Below are positions 1 through 11,295 of a stretch of 64,000 bases of DNA, one piece after another. Position 1 is the stretch's first letter. The number at the start of each line of letters is the position of its first letter. Under the pieces are notes generated by a model. That model saw nothing but the letters and a program-made list of their open reading frames with translations, ran no database searches and was not told where the DNA came from. Source of the stretch: Lepturacanthus savala (lineage: Eukaryota > Chordata > Actinopteri > Scombriformes > Trichiuridae); assembly GCA_030544235.1 (NCBI GenBank), contig CM060478.1, forward strand, positions 25,011,227 through 25,075,226. Reading direction: 5' to 3'. Both the position numbers and the translations under genes were made by a program.

Positions 1-174
1 AAAAATAATTTAAGGGGTACATTTTTTTTTTATATATTCTTTAAAAAAGTCAAAATTGTAAGTTTTTTTTTCTCAAGAATATGAGATTAAAGTTAGAATT
101 CTGAGAAAAAAAGTTTGAGTTCTCCAATTCCAGCAGCCAGGAAAGAACCATCAAAAAAAGACACACAGGACTTG

Positions 175-560
175 GAAAAGCTTGTCCATGCTTTTAATTA
201 TTTGTTAGACTTACTGTAACAGGGTCTTTAAAGACCTTTACATCTAAAAAATCAATCAGACAGCTGCAGCTAATTCTAAATGATGCTCTAGAGTCCCTGA
301 CTAAAAATAGATCATATCACTCCAGTTCTGAGGTCTTTACACTGACTTCCTGTCTGACAAAGAACTAACTTTAAAACACTTTTACTGGTTTATAAAGCAC
401 TGAATGTTCTAGGGTCTAAGTCTATCTCTGATCTGCTGATCCCTTATGAACCATACAGACCTCTTAGATGGTCTGGGACAGGTCTGCTCTCTGTTACCAG
501 AGTCAGAATAAACATGGAAAAGCAGCGTTCAGTCTCTATGCTCCACACATCTGCAACAAA
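175..560 (+). mobile_element. LINE (L2/CR1-type) ORF2 3' fragment
   Basis: This decayed fragment conceptually encodes the C-terminal end of a fish non-LTR retrotransposon ORF2. Recognisable pieces include YKALN, SKSISDLLIPYEP and EKQRSVSM, interrupted by stops. The same segment occurs in reverse orientation at 15504-15790, so it is a repeated element and not host coding sequence. No endonuclease or polymerase core is present, as expected for a 5'-truncated LINE copy. The clade name is an inference from the style of the C-terminus. Confidence 0.6.
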
Positions 561-693
561 CTATTCATTTTTATTTTTTCTCTTTTAATCGTCTTTAATT
601 GTCTTTACTTTCAATTTACTTTCAATTTCTTGATTTTTAATCTCATTTAATTTTAATTATTTTAGTTTTTTCCCCTTTTAAAATTGTGACAAT

Positions 694-694
<1 letters not shown>

Positions 695-724
<30 letters not shown>
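695..724. repeat. Poly-T run (30 bp)
   Basis: An uninterrupted T homopolymer lies about 130 bases beyond the LINE 3' fragment. Whether it belongs to that insertion is not clear. Confidence 0.9.
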
Positions 725-726
<2 letters not shown>

Positions 727-1105
727 GTTTTATGTGAAACACAGCACTGTAGCAAATAACAAAAAATACAATTACCCCTTAAATTAATTTGACATTGGCA
801 CTAATAATCTTCCATAGAAGAAACTACATCTGTAAATGTAGCGGAGTAAAAAGTACAATACCACTGAAATGTAGTAAAGTTTAAGTATGAAGTAGCATCA
901 AATGGAAATAAAAAGCTGAACTTTTCACCCCTGGTGTATGATAATCACCTCCCTAGCGGCTCTATTTAACACCACATCACTACCACATACCTAAACAACT
1001 CATTTACTACTGTACTAGAACACAACATCGTTACAGCCAACGAATCTGATGATTCCAGCCTCTTTCAACACAAAACACAAAGGATGAGAAACGGTTTGGT
1101 TTAGG

Positions 1106-1561
1106 CAGTGTTGGGGTACTTACTAAAAAAAAGTAACTAGTTACAAGTTACTAGTTACTTGTGAAATTTGTAACTACGTTACTTTACTAGTTACTGCATT
1201 TGAAAAGTAACTTCACTACTAGTTACTTTACTTTCTAGTTTTTTTAAGCAAATGTTAAAAGTTACCGCAAGGATACATATACAAATATCATAGCCTTTTC
1301 ATCGCTTTATTTTCAGGTATCAGTAAAAGCTTACTTTCCTGTTAGTGGGTGTGAGCGGTGGGATCAGGTCTATTATTATTAATAATAAAAACTATTGTTA
1401 TAATTATTACCCTTATTAAAATAACATACAAAATAACAACATAGCACACATGCACACATATACGCACACATACACACACGCGCGTTACTGCACTTCGTTA
1501 TCCGTGATGGTAATAACGTTACTGTAATCCGTTACTTTGTAACTCGTTACCCCCAACACTG
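1106..1561. mobile_element. hAT-like MITE with 8-bp target duplication
   Basis: This 456-bp element begins CAGTGTTGGGG and ends CCCCAACACTG, a perfect 11-bp terminal inverted repeat. It is flanked by identical 8-bp copies GGTTTAGG at 1098-1105 and 1562-1569. An 8-bp duplication and CAG...CTG termini are hallmarks of hAT transposons. The interior is rich in GTTAC/AGTAAC motifs and contains no transposase reading frame, so the element is non-autonomous. Confidence 0.85.
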
Positions 1562-1569
1562 GGTTTAGG

Positions 1570-2165
1570 GAACATCATGTCCAGATATTTCACCTCTTTA
1601 TGGGAGTAAAAGGTGTTTCAGCCTCTGAACAGCAACCAGGAACATGAGGGAAACTGTGAGAAGGCCACACACAGAGAAGGAAACTGACATGAATAAAGTG
1701 ACAATAATTAGGTCTAATGTGCTTATTTTTGATAATTCACAGCCGCAGTCCTGATACAGGAGCCGTTTATACTGCAGATAAAACCTGAACCAGGGCCTGA
1801 CCTTATGTAAAACAGGTGCAAACGGTGATGAATGAAAGTGGAATGTGAATCTTTTATTGTGGTGTAGATGGGGGTTAGAGAACATATGGAAACATGCACC
1901 ACATAAGCTGCAGAGGATCAGTTTCACACTATGTTGAGGTCAAAGACTTTTTACATGACGTGAGTTGCTGTTGCATGAAACACCAAGAAACTGATGGTTT
2001 AAAACATTTGAGAAGTTGAACTTTCTGCACATTTACTTTTACTGTTTCTTCACTCAGCAGATTAACATTCCTACACAGATGCTCTGTTTGTTTATCTAAT
2101 GATGAAGTTTTGTTTTGTGGAATAATCAAAGTCAATGAGGAGTTCGTTTAGATATTCACATTTCA
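1570..2165. other. No gene recognised
   Basis: The two minus-strand ORFs here (109 and 68 codons) show no domain, no repeat unit and no match to a family I recognise. I see no gene. Confidence 0.5.
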
Positions 2166-2352
2166 ATTAAGACTATTTTGAGAGTTGATTCATTTATGAT
2201 TGAAACAATTAATAAATTAGTAGTCTGTTTCATTAAATGGTGTAAAAATGTGGATCAGTGTTTCCAAAGATGAAGATTCAACCTAAAATGTCTTTTTTTG
2301 TGCAGACCAACAGTCCACAACCCAAAGATCATCAGTTTATTATTATAGAAGA
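2166..2352 (+). mobile_element. Dispersed MITE family B, partial copy
   Basis: The copy contains the family's diagnostic block: ATTAAATGGTGTAAAA, then GTTTCCAAAGATGAAGATTC, then CCCAAAGATCATCAGTTTA. It breaks off abruptly at about 2352, where the L1-type remnant begins. At least eight related copies lie elsewhere in this window. Better copies start with GCTGCAACTAA-like termini, suggesting a terminal-inverted-repeat element. The superfamily is not certain. Confidence 0.6.
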
Positions 2353-3405
2353 CTATAGTATAGTCATCTTTACTATGCTGATTCTTCCCAGTATAGAAAG
2401 AAGCAGCTTTGTCCGTCTAGCAATCTCTTCTGAAACGTCTGCTATCATGGGCTCACAGTATCTTATTCTGACTCCCAAATATTTAAATCCCTCTGTAGCG
2501 TTCACAAATGGGTGGGAAACTACAGTTTTTCTTCTTTCATTTGCATTTAAAAACATAATAGCTGACTTTTCTTTGTTCACTTTAAACTCAGAGATACTAC
2601 CAAATTGATTTAACAACTCTAAAAGAGATTGTATCGATTCTGCAAGATGTGATAGGAACACAATAGTATCATCAGCGTATGTTGCTGTATTGTGTACCAT
2701 GTCCCCGGTCTTAATATCGTGAATTGAGAGGTGTGATCTAATAGCTATTGCTAATGGTTCCATGGCTATTACAAAATGTAGGGGTGAGATTGGCAACCCT
2801 TGTCTTGTGCCTTGAAATAACTCAAAAGGCTGAGAGATGAGGTTATTAGTAGATACCACCGCAGAAGAATTAACAAGTAGAATTTCGACCCATCTGAGAA
2901 AGTAATCCGCAAACCCAAAACTCTTAAGCAACTCAAGTAGATAGGACCATTCAACTCGGTCGAATGCCGTTTCCACGTCAAGTCATAATATAGTATCAGG
3001 GAACTCTTGACACTCATGGATTATATTAAGAACTCTCCTCACATTGTGGAATCCCTGATGGTTTTGCACAAAACCATTCTGGTCTTCATTTATACCAGCT
3101 GTTTTGACCTTCTCTAGTCTCATAGCTAGAACTTTAGCTATAATCTTTGCATCAGAGTTTAAAAGTGATATGGGTCTGTAAGAACCGCTTTTAGTCGAAG
3201 CTTTGCCTGGTTTTAGAATAATAATGACCAGGGCACTACGTAATGACGTGGGGAGGCCACCTGATTTAAAGGATTTCAAATAAACATCTAATAATGGGGC
3301 TATTAATTTAACTTTAAATGATTTATAAATATCTATTGGAAGCCAATCTGGACCCGAAGCCTTACCACCTCTCATATTTGAAATGGTGTTGGAGGTATCA
3401 TTCAA
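2353..3405 (-). pseudogene. L1-type LINE ORF2 reverse transcriptase remnant
   Basis: Read on the minus strand, this is one frame from 3405 to 2353 with a single in-frame TGA at about 2983-2985. It covers the reverse transcriptase core of an L1/Tx1-like LINE: GGKASGPDWLPIDIYK, SYRPISLLNSDAKIIAK, AFDRVEW (catalytic Asp of motif A), GTRQGLPISPL, and YADDTIVFL (the catalytic YADD box). The N-terminal endonuclease and the C-terminal part are missing. At the low-coordinate end it joins directly to MITE family B. It is a dead fragment, and it may belong to the same original insertion as the ORF1 relic at 6960-7830. Confidence 0.85.
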
Positions 3406-3423
3406 ATGTAATTCCTATTGGGT

Positions 3424-3871
3424 ATGTTGTATTGGGAGTGCACCTGTAGACTGCAACATTTTGTGAAAAGAAACAAACATAAAACATAAAAACTGCCATA
3501 AACAAACCCCTGTGGCTGTCAACCTGAACAGAACAGCCCCTCTTCCTCCCCTGCCCTCCCCCTGACCTTGGGGTGCAGTTAAGTCCACACTCTGATCCAT
3601 TATAAACAAGGGAGCAGATAAACTACCAAGCAGTCATTATACGGAATGAGACAAGACCAACTGGCCAATTGTGTCCCCTGGCAAAAGTATATAATCTACA
3701 CAAACGTATATATATGAAATGTTCATCATAAACTTTCTTGCAGCTTAACCCACATCCAGGAAGGTCTACAGTATAATGGATAACCACTTCTCCAATAAAC
3801 AAATGAAAGCCCAGGGTGCTTATCAGTTTTTAATTAAAGTGTAAATTAAACACGCTGCAGATAGAAGAATT
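3424..3871. other. No gene recognised between two LINE relics
   Basis: This is unique-looking AT-rich sequence without a coding signature. It separates the L1-type reverse transcriptase from the 3' end of the L2-type LINE. Confidence 0.5.
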
Positions 3872-4287
3872 TCAATTTCAATTCAATTTTATTTAAAGCC
3901 CAACATCACAACACAGTTGCCTCACTGGGCTTCACAAAATTCAGTCAGTGACCCAGACATCCCCCGCCTTACACCCTCCTTTGCGGCAAGGAAAAACTCC
4001 AGGCTCCAGGACAGGCTATAGATGGACCAGGACTGACAGACATCCATCTGATGATGATTTATCAGTCTGTGAGATGTAAAAATAATTCAGTCTGTAGAGA
4101 ATCAGGGGGGCCTCGATGAGTCCCATCAGGAGTGGTCATCATTGGGCCTCATGTGGCTGAACTGAAGCAGTAGCCACTCCCAGTAATAAATGTGTAGTGG
4201 ACGTCGTGCAGGATCACAGCAGCAGCCACGATCCACAAGAACCTGCTGGACGATAGAGCACAGAAACTCCGGGGAGTTTCATTAGTA

Positions 4288-4325
4288 ACATCCATCTGTG
4301 GACAAGTAAGTCCACAGATGGATGT
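4288..4325. repeat. 16-bp perfect inverted repeat (hairpin)
   Basis: The arms 4288-4303 and 4310-4325 are exact reverse complements (core CATCCATCTGTGGAC), separated by six bases. They sit immediately before the GA-rich tract in the 3' part of the L2-type LINE. Confidence 0.9.
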
Positions 4326-4408
4326 GGAGAGAAAGAGAGAGAGAGAGGGAGAGAGAGAGAAAGGGAGAGAGAGAGGGAGAGGGAGAGAGAGAGAGAGAGA
4401 GGGAGGAA
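4326..4408. repeat. GA-rich simple repeat
   Basis: An imperfect (GA)n/GGGAGA tract inside the 3' region of the minus-strand LINE. Confidence 0.9.
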
Positions 4409-5010
4409 TCCCCCAGCAGTCTAATCCTATGGCAGCATAACTAAGGGATGACCAGAGCCAGCCCTATCTATAAGCTTTATCAAAAAGGAAAGTCTTGAGT
4501 CTACTCTTAAAAGTGATAACCGTGTCTGCCTCCCGAAACCAGAATGGTAGTTTGTTCCACAGAAGAGGAGTTATGAACTCTTTTATATATGATGGTGCCT
4601 GACCATGAAGAGTTTTGAATGTAAGGAGAAGAATCTTAAATTATATTCTCGATTTAATAGGCAGCCAATACAAGGAGGCCAGAATGGGAGAGATGTGATC
4701 TCTGATCTTGGTTCCTGTCAGAACTCATGCAGCAGCATTCTGAATTAGCTGCAGAGTCCTAAGAGAGTTGTTGGAGCAGCCTGATAACAAAGAGTTACAA
4801 TAGTCCAGCCTGGAAGTAACAAATGCCTGGACTAGTTTTTCTGCATCCGCTTGAGAGACAATGCGTCTGATTTTAGTGATATTACATAAGTGGAAGAATG
4901 CAGTCCTAGAAATTTGTTTTGGGCATTACAGATCCTGATCAAAAACAACTCCAAGCTTCTTTACAGTGGAGCTGGAGGTCAGGGTGATCCCATCTAAAGA
5001 AACTAATTCT

Positions 5011-5850
5011 CTAGAAAGAGAGTTTCTGAGGAATTACAAGAACTTCAGTTTTGTTTGAATTTAACATCAAAAAGTTGTAGGTCATCTGACTTTTTATATC
5101 CTTAAGGCATGTTTGGAGTTTAGTTAGCTGGTTGGTTTCATCAGGTTTGATTGATAAATATAATTGGGTGTCGTCAGCATAACAATGAAAATTAATGGAG
5201 TGATTCCTAATAATGTTCCCTGAAGGAAGCATATATAAACTAAATAGAAGTGGTCAAAGTACAAAACCTTGTGGGACTCCATGGCAAACTTTGGTATATG
5301 TGGAGGATTCATCATTGACGTGAACAAATTGAGATCGATCTAAAAAATATGACTTAAACCAGCTTAGGGCGGTTCCTTTGATGCCAATTTGATGTTCCAG
5401 TCTCTGTAAAAGAATTTGATGGTCAATGGTGTCAAATGCGGCACTAAGATCTAACAGGACAAGTACAGAGATAAGTCCTTTGTCAGATGCCATTAGAAAG
5501 TCATTTGTAACTTTGACTAATGCGGTCTCTGTGCTATGATGCACCCTAAATCCTGATTGAAGATCCTCAAATAGACTATAGTCTGTAGTTAAAGCCAAAG
5601 CTAAAGCCTCTGGGTCTAGTGTGGGCTTTTTAAGAATAGGTTTAATTACAGCTACCTTAAAGGACTGAGGAACATAACCTGATAATAAAGATAGATTAAT
5701 CGTATCCAATAAAGAATGGCTAACTAGAGGCAACACATCCTTGAGCAGCCTGGTTGGGATGGGGTCTAAAAGACAGGTTGACGGTTTAGCTGCAGAAATG
5801 ATTAAAGTTAATTGATGAAGGTCGATGGTAGTAAAAAAGTCTAAATACAT
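5011..5850 (-). pseudogene. L2-type LINE reverse transcriptase, broken
   Basis: Minus-strand ORFs 5850-5254 and 5232-5011 encode parts of a CR1/L2-clade polymerase. Visible pieces are CLLDPIPTRLLKDVLP, FKVAVIKPILKKPTLDPE, FRVHHSTETALVK, LDLSAAFDTIDH (motif A), GVPQG, and CYADDTQLYLS (the YADD active site). Between LDPE and the FRVHHSTE block the expected NYRPIS segment is missing, which marks a deletion. The two halves are separated by a frame break after the GVPQG motif. It is non-functional. Confidence 0.85.
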
Positions 5851-6635
5851 TAGAGAAGAGGATTCTGTTGAAAGACTAATAGGTTGTCTATTTCAATGCC
5901 ATATGAGATAACAAGATCAAGAGTATGGTTCAGACGATGAGTCGGTTTATTTACATTTTGACAAAATCCAATTGAGTCTAATAGAAAGATAAACACAGTG
6001 CTGAGACTATCATTGTAGTTGTCCACATGAATGTTAAAGTCACCTACGATAATTACTTTATCTGTTTTAAGAATCAAGTCTGATGCAAAATCTGCAAATT
6101 CAAGTAAAAATTCAGAATAAGGGTCAGGAGCTTGATATACTGTAACAAATAGTAATGGCTGCAATGTTTTCCAGGTTGGGTGAGTGAGGCTAAGAACAAG
6201 ACTTTCAAATGAATTATGTTTTTGTTTAGGTTTAGGGTTTATTAATAGACTTGAGTCAAATATGGCTCCAACTCCAACACCTCGACCAATACTTCGAGGA
6301 ATATGAATATTATGATGACTTGGAGGAGTTGATTCATTCAGGCTAACATATACATCCTCCTGCAGCCAGGTTTCAGTGAGGCAAAACAAATCAATATCAT
6401 AATCAGATATTAGTTCATTGACTAAGACAGCTTTAGATGACAAAGACCTGATATTAAGAAGTCCACATTTAATTCTCTTATTGTGGATTGTTGGAGATGT
6501 TGGTTTAATTTTTATTAAGTTTTTATGATGAGCTCCTCTTCTGTTTGTTTTATCTTTAATTAATGTAGGTGGACGGGGGACAGACACAGTTTCTATACTA
6601 AAGGACTGGATGGGTGAATGCTCTAATGGACACAC
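5850..6635 (-). pseudogene. L2-type LINE apurinic-like endonuclease, 3' truncated
   Basis: This 261-codon minus-strand frame shows the exonuclease-endonuclease-phosphatase fold motifs of LINE ORF2. It has LLNIRSLSSKA, LFCLTETWL (catalytic Glu), VIIVGDFNIHVD and NKPTHRLNHTLDLV. The final SDH-type motif is absent because the frame stops just after FQQNPLL, where an internal deletion joins it to the polymerase part. Confidence 0.85.
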
Positions 6636-6959
6636 AGAGAAGCGTGTAAGACTGCAGCTCTGCCTCCTGGTCTCAACTCTGGGTTGTTGACAAAGTTTTG
6701 GTCAGCTAATAAACTCAGCCATATTTCTAGATAAGAGAGCTGCTCCATCCAAAGTGGGATGGATGCTGTTTCTCCTAATCAGACCAGGTTTTCCGCAGAA
6801 AGGTGTCCAGTTGTCAATGAAGCCCCAAATTGTAAAATGATAAAGAAAAATGAAAGCACTACTGTTTCACATGTATGTTACTGGCCCTTGGAGCCAGCAA
6901 TATCAGCCTATAACTGTTATAGGCAGATAATGAAGGATTCAGCAGTTCACTTTAGTTAA

Positions 6960-7830
6960 CCTGTGGGTCCTCTGTGTTCTGTAAACCTTGGATGAATTTT
7001 TCGTCATCTACTGGGGTTTCAAACTCGCATGTTTGTCCATCAAATGATATTTGTAATTTAGCTTGGTAAATTAATCTGTAGCATATGTTCATAGATATCA
7101 GCTGTTGTTTTTACCCGATCGAAACCCCTCTATCGTCGGCGGAGTTCCATCAAAACATCTGGGAAGAACATGATCTCTTGACTGTCACAGATAACTTTAC
7201 CCTTGGCTCTGGCTGCTCACATCACTTGGAGTTTGTCTTGAAAGCTCAGGATGACGACTCTTGGTGCGGCTGAGCGATCAGGACACATCCGTCCGGGCAA
7301 CCTGTGCGCTCTTTCGATGAGAGGTGGTGTCGGGAATGTCGCTGGTCCCAGGGCTTCAGGGAGCCACTTCTCCGGGAAAGCCATCGTATCATTACCTTCC
7401 ATCTTCTCTGGCACGTTAACTAGTTGCAGGTTGGATCGACGGGAGTGGTTTTCTAGCTCATTGAGTTTATCCGTGAGGAGAGCCACTTGTTTAATTAGCG
7501 CCTCTATCTTGCCTTTCTCCGCATTGGTTGTCTTCCATGCTGCTAATATGTGCCTCTGCTTCATCCATATACACCGAGAAGTCCTGCACGTCCCTCTTAA
7601 CATCTTGAATAGATTTCAGGACTACCTCAATCTTTGTGGAAAAGGCATTTCTGATCCCTTCGAGAATCTGAAACACTTGTTTTATATGCCAATCCAGTAT
7701 CCACGTCCACATGAGGCACGAGGGTAGCATCCCCAGTCGAGTTAGCTAGGCTATTAGCCTCTGAGATGTCGCTGTCTTCCTCACTCCGAGAAGAGTGTGC
7801 TTTACATTTATTTTATGCTTTCTTTGCCAG
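6960..7830 (-). pseudogene. L1-type LINE ORF1 (nucleic-acid-binding protein) remnant
   Basis: Overlapping minus-strand frames (7730-7491 and 7603-7217) encode a coiled-coil-like stretch (KQVALLTDKLNELE) followed by the start of an L1 ORF1p RNA-binding domain, LENHSRRSNLQLVNVPEK. After that comes FPEKWLPEALG...ERAHRLPG. L1 ORF1p coats the element's RNA and acts as a nucleic-acid chaperone. Frameshifts break the reading frame. Orientation matches the polymerase relic at 2353-3405, with the L2-type LINE lying between them. Confidence 0.8.
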
Positions 7831-9024
7831 CATATTGTCGCAGTTAAATAGCAAACTGCAATCTATAGTTATCACTGTTCATGTAGTTAAATCAATATTT
7901 ACAGGACCTTATTAGAATATCACCAGGAGCTCACAAAAAGACGTGTGCCTACTTCAGTTTTAAGCAAAAAAAAGTTTCTGAGTGTTTCTTGTCTCCTGAG
8001 AACATGGAGAAGACAAACCCTCCCAGAAAGAGTAATTTTATTTAGATTTTTATTTTCAACCCTGACATGTATATATCTATTTAATCATTCGAGTCTCTAG
8101 AATAATACCCCCAAAATAATTTTGTACATGGGATAAATAGACTTTGGTTAATGGACATATTTGCCATTAAAATTATATTTTCTGCAAAGAAAATAGTACA
8201 CAATGGAACAAATAGATAGATAACATGATTGTTAGTGACTCAACTAATATAATTATATGTATGAGTCCACTCAGAGTTGCCAAGCTGAATTAAAGATACC
8301 AGCTGTTGCTGATGCTGTTGACTTGGAGAACACCAGAAGTCTTCCAGTAACGGCAAGTCTCCATCAGATCTGGCAAAGCTCTTTCCCCATAGAAAAAATA
8401 GAAAACAAACAGAGAAAACAATTGGATCTACCTTGACAAGATTGTATGTTGTGCACTTGTGTGTGAATGCGTGGTTTAAAATGAAACTGATGTGATGGCT
8501 ACAGATGAACTCAACCAGCAAATGAAGCTCACTGACTTTCACTTCTTGCTTGTTGTGACATTACTTTTGAAGAGAAATGTCACCTTACAGACACTATCAG
8601 ATGATATGAGAATGGGAGCTGTGCCCTGGGTTCAGCTACTACTATTTACTCATTTCACAGTCTCCTTAACTACGTTTGTTTCTATTTTGGCCATTAATTA
8701 TTTTCAGCAGCTAGGGCATGTTCAGGGATTCTGTTTAATGTGAAGGCATCTCCAAATTGTGAATATTACCAACGGTTATTGAGATGTTGATAAATGATCA
8801 TCTCTTTGAGGAAGCAACACAGGACTATCATTCATTTATTATTTAGTCACAGATAATTGGACAGTTTGACTGGATAACACAAAGTTCTGAAGCCACTGTG
8901 GGTCATTCAATCTTGAAACAAGGATCGGCAAATATTGGTCTGTCAGATCAGGCAGTTGTTGGTTTAATAGTTACCTGACAGAATGTAATGTACACATTTT
9001 GATGGTAGATCTTCTATATTGTTG
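7831..9024. other. No gene recognised
   Basis: Mostly AT-rich sequence with short unsupported ORFs on both strands (for example 8240-8542 and 8492-8743) and no recognisable motif. Confidence 0.5.
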
Positions 9025-9028
9025 TTAA

Positions 9029-9764
9029 CCCTCTAGGAGCCACTGTTGATTTAAGTCAACAAGATGCTGCACTGAATAAAATGGTCAATTCTGTTGAATT
9101 GGGTGTTAAATTTCATTCAAACTTCACTCCACTAGATGCCAGAAATGTTATGTCATACTACCTCCACAACTCACAATTGCCTCATGCTTCTATACAAAAA
9201 AGTCACACAAAATCATGCTGAATCAATGCGAAAGAAGAGTGGAGCTCACGTGTGTGATCCGTGTTCACACACATCAGAGAGTAAATTCATCGTTAGTTGT
9301 TAGTCTTTTAGTCACAACTTTGATCCTTTAGATCCTTTAGCTAATATTAGGAAACAGTGGCCAACAGTCCAGTTTACATGCATTCACTTTGTTTCTGACA
9401 TTTATTAGTAATGATTTACACAGATTGTTCACTATTTACTATTTTCTTGAGCATTCAGTATTGAGTAGTATAGCATACACAGTACTGTCAATAATATATA
9501 AAACAATATATCATATCATTCAAATATGAGACTTTTAGGAAAATTCTATAATTCAAGATGGCTCCCACCCATATGACATCATAATTATTCATTAAATGGG
9601 CAAATTTAATCCCTACATACACTTTGAGTCATTCCTAATATTTTAAATTAATTTATTTCTAATTTACAGAAAGTTTCTATCTCTTATTACCTTAAATTAT
9701 AGCCCTTTGAAATTATGATGTCAAAATCAAACGTCTGATAAAATAACCTCCGGTGCCTAAAGGG
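9029..9764 (+). mobile_element. piggyBac-like MITE (TTAA-flanked)
   Basis: This 736-bp element is bounded by TTAA at 9025-9028 and 9765-9768. Its ends, CCCTCTAGGAGCC and GGTGCCTAAAGGG, are imperfect inverted repeats. TTAA target duplications with CCC...GGG termini characterise piggyBac elements. No transposase is present. The 3' half (TTTAATCCCTACAT, TTACAGAAAGT) recurs in the copy starting at 29212. Confidence 0.75.
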
Positions 9765-9768
9765 TTAA

Positions 9769-11040
9769 AGGTCTCCTCTGGTATGCCCTAAAGCTCTGTC
9801 CTAGGCCCACTTTTGTTTCATATTTATATAAATATTCTTGGCAGAAATGTTCCTGATGTTAAATTCCCTTTCTATGCAATAATTCAGCATTTGGGGCATG
9901 TTTAGGGACCATTTTCATGTGCAGGCAGGTTTATGAAGCTTTTTTAACTTAACAAAAGCCTGATGCTCAGATCAACATGTATCCTGCTTCATGGCAGTAA
10001 CATCCCTGTTGTTGACTATCATCAGCAAATGCTGCTGTTTGTTTTGGTGCAGAATAGTACTTGGCAGAAAGCTCTGGAATGATACGATTTTAAAGTCACA
10101 AGCACATTCTAGTTCCAGGTCAAGTACTTTCCCTTCCAATACACGGAATGAAATCACAACCTGGTTCTAGTAACAACTGCATCTGCACTTGATAATAGCA
10201 TGCATGGTCCTGATTCAGTCAAACTTTTTCTTGCACATCTTTTTCAAGACAAAAATGTGCAACAGAATTTGCTGTCTGATCAACAGAAGGGCCCAGACAG
10301 AAAATTAAAACCACAGCAGCTACAGGAAACACATCCATCAGGGGAGGCTTCTTCTTTTCATGGGAGTGTCAATGTTTTACAGGAACTCTGCCCATTCATT
10401 GAAATACAGGTTATGACCAGGAGATGGTTCACAATCCTCTCCAGGGTGAGGTTATCCCTATTGCTTGTGCACCTTTTCTTCCTACCACATCATTTTCTTC
10501 TCTCCTGTTCTTATTAATGTATTTAGACTTCCTCCTCCTCCTTGGTCCAGGTGTCCATGTTGGTCTTCCGGACAACTGTCAGGTCAGTATCTCATCTTCT
10601 CTGTGATGGTGGACCTACAGAACTAGACTAGGACCATTTAAAGGCCTTTGTAGGTGTTTAAAGTTAATTATCTGATTAGAGTGTAGAACCAGGTGTCTTC
10701 GATATTCAACCTTTCCACAATATTCTAATTTTCTTTGATACATAATTTGGGGTTTTCATTGTGAGATATAATCATCAATATTAAAAGGAATAAATACTTA
10801 AAATATGTCAGTCAGTCCATGTGAAATAAATCTATACATTATACAAGTTTCACTTTTTGAATGGAATTACTGAAATAAATCACCTTTTTCATGATATTCT
10901 AATTATATGAACAAAACCTGTACTTCCTTGAAATTTGAACAGTAATATGTGAATAAAGAAAGGACAAAAGGAGGTTTGTGTGATGATGAAGAAGAGAAGA
11001 AACCAAAATGGAGGGAGGAAAGGTTAATAATGTGATGAGG
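9769..11040. other. No gene recognised
   Basis: No domain, repeat or splice-consistent exon was found. The ORF at 10200-10517 has no recognisable features. Confidence 0.45.
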
Positions 11041-11187
11041 AGGTCGTTAAAAACAAACGAGCAGGCGTTTGGAGCCTTAAATGGAAAAAGGTGTGAGTGT
11101 GCTGATCACTGCACTGCAGGACACTTGTCTAGTTGCAGGGAAAACAATCACAGTACTCAGTCAAGCCATTAATAACTGTAATAACTG

Positions 11188-11291
11188 AGTGTGTGTGCGT
11201 GTGTGTGCGTGTGTGTGCGTGTGTGTGCGTGTGTGTGTGTGTGAGTGTGTGTGTGTGCGTGTGTGTGTGTGAGTGTGTGTGAGTGTGTGTG
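11188..11291. repeat. (GT)n microsatellite with GCGT interruptions
   Basis: GT repeat broken regularly by GC and GA variants. It lies just upstream of a GC-richer block. Confidence 0.95.
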
Positions 11292-11295
11292 CTGC

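Larger units (their letters stand above)
3872..6660 (-). mobile_element. L2/CR1-type LINE, internally deleted
   Basis: This is a non-LTR retrotransposon on the minus strand. It has endonuclease sequence (6635-5850), then reverse transcriptase sequence (5850-5011), then a long 3' region down to about 3872. The 3' region contains C-terminal ORF sequence (HPLLW/NKLPFWF-type segments around 4500-4570), a GA-rich tract and a small hairpin. Compared with the usual fish L2-type ORF2, the linker between endonuclease and polymerase is missing, and so is the start of the polymerase around motif 1. The element is therefore non-functional. It lies between two L1-type fragments in the same orientation, as expected if it inserted into an older L1. 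Confidence 0.8.

Noticed and set aside
7251..7727. 158-codon plus-strand ORF
   Set aside because: It is the antisense shadow of the L1 ORF1 relic, which has recognisable motifs on the minus strand.
10200..10517. 105-codon plus-strand ORF
   Set aside because: No domain, no supported splice sites, and nothing recognisable in the translation.
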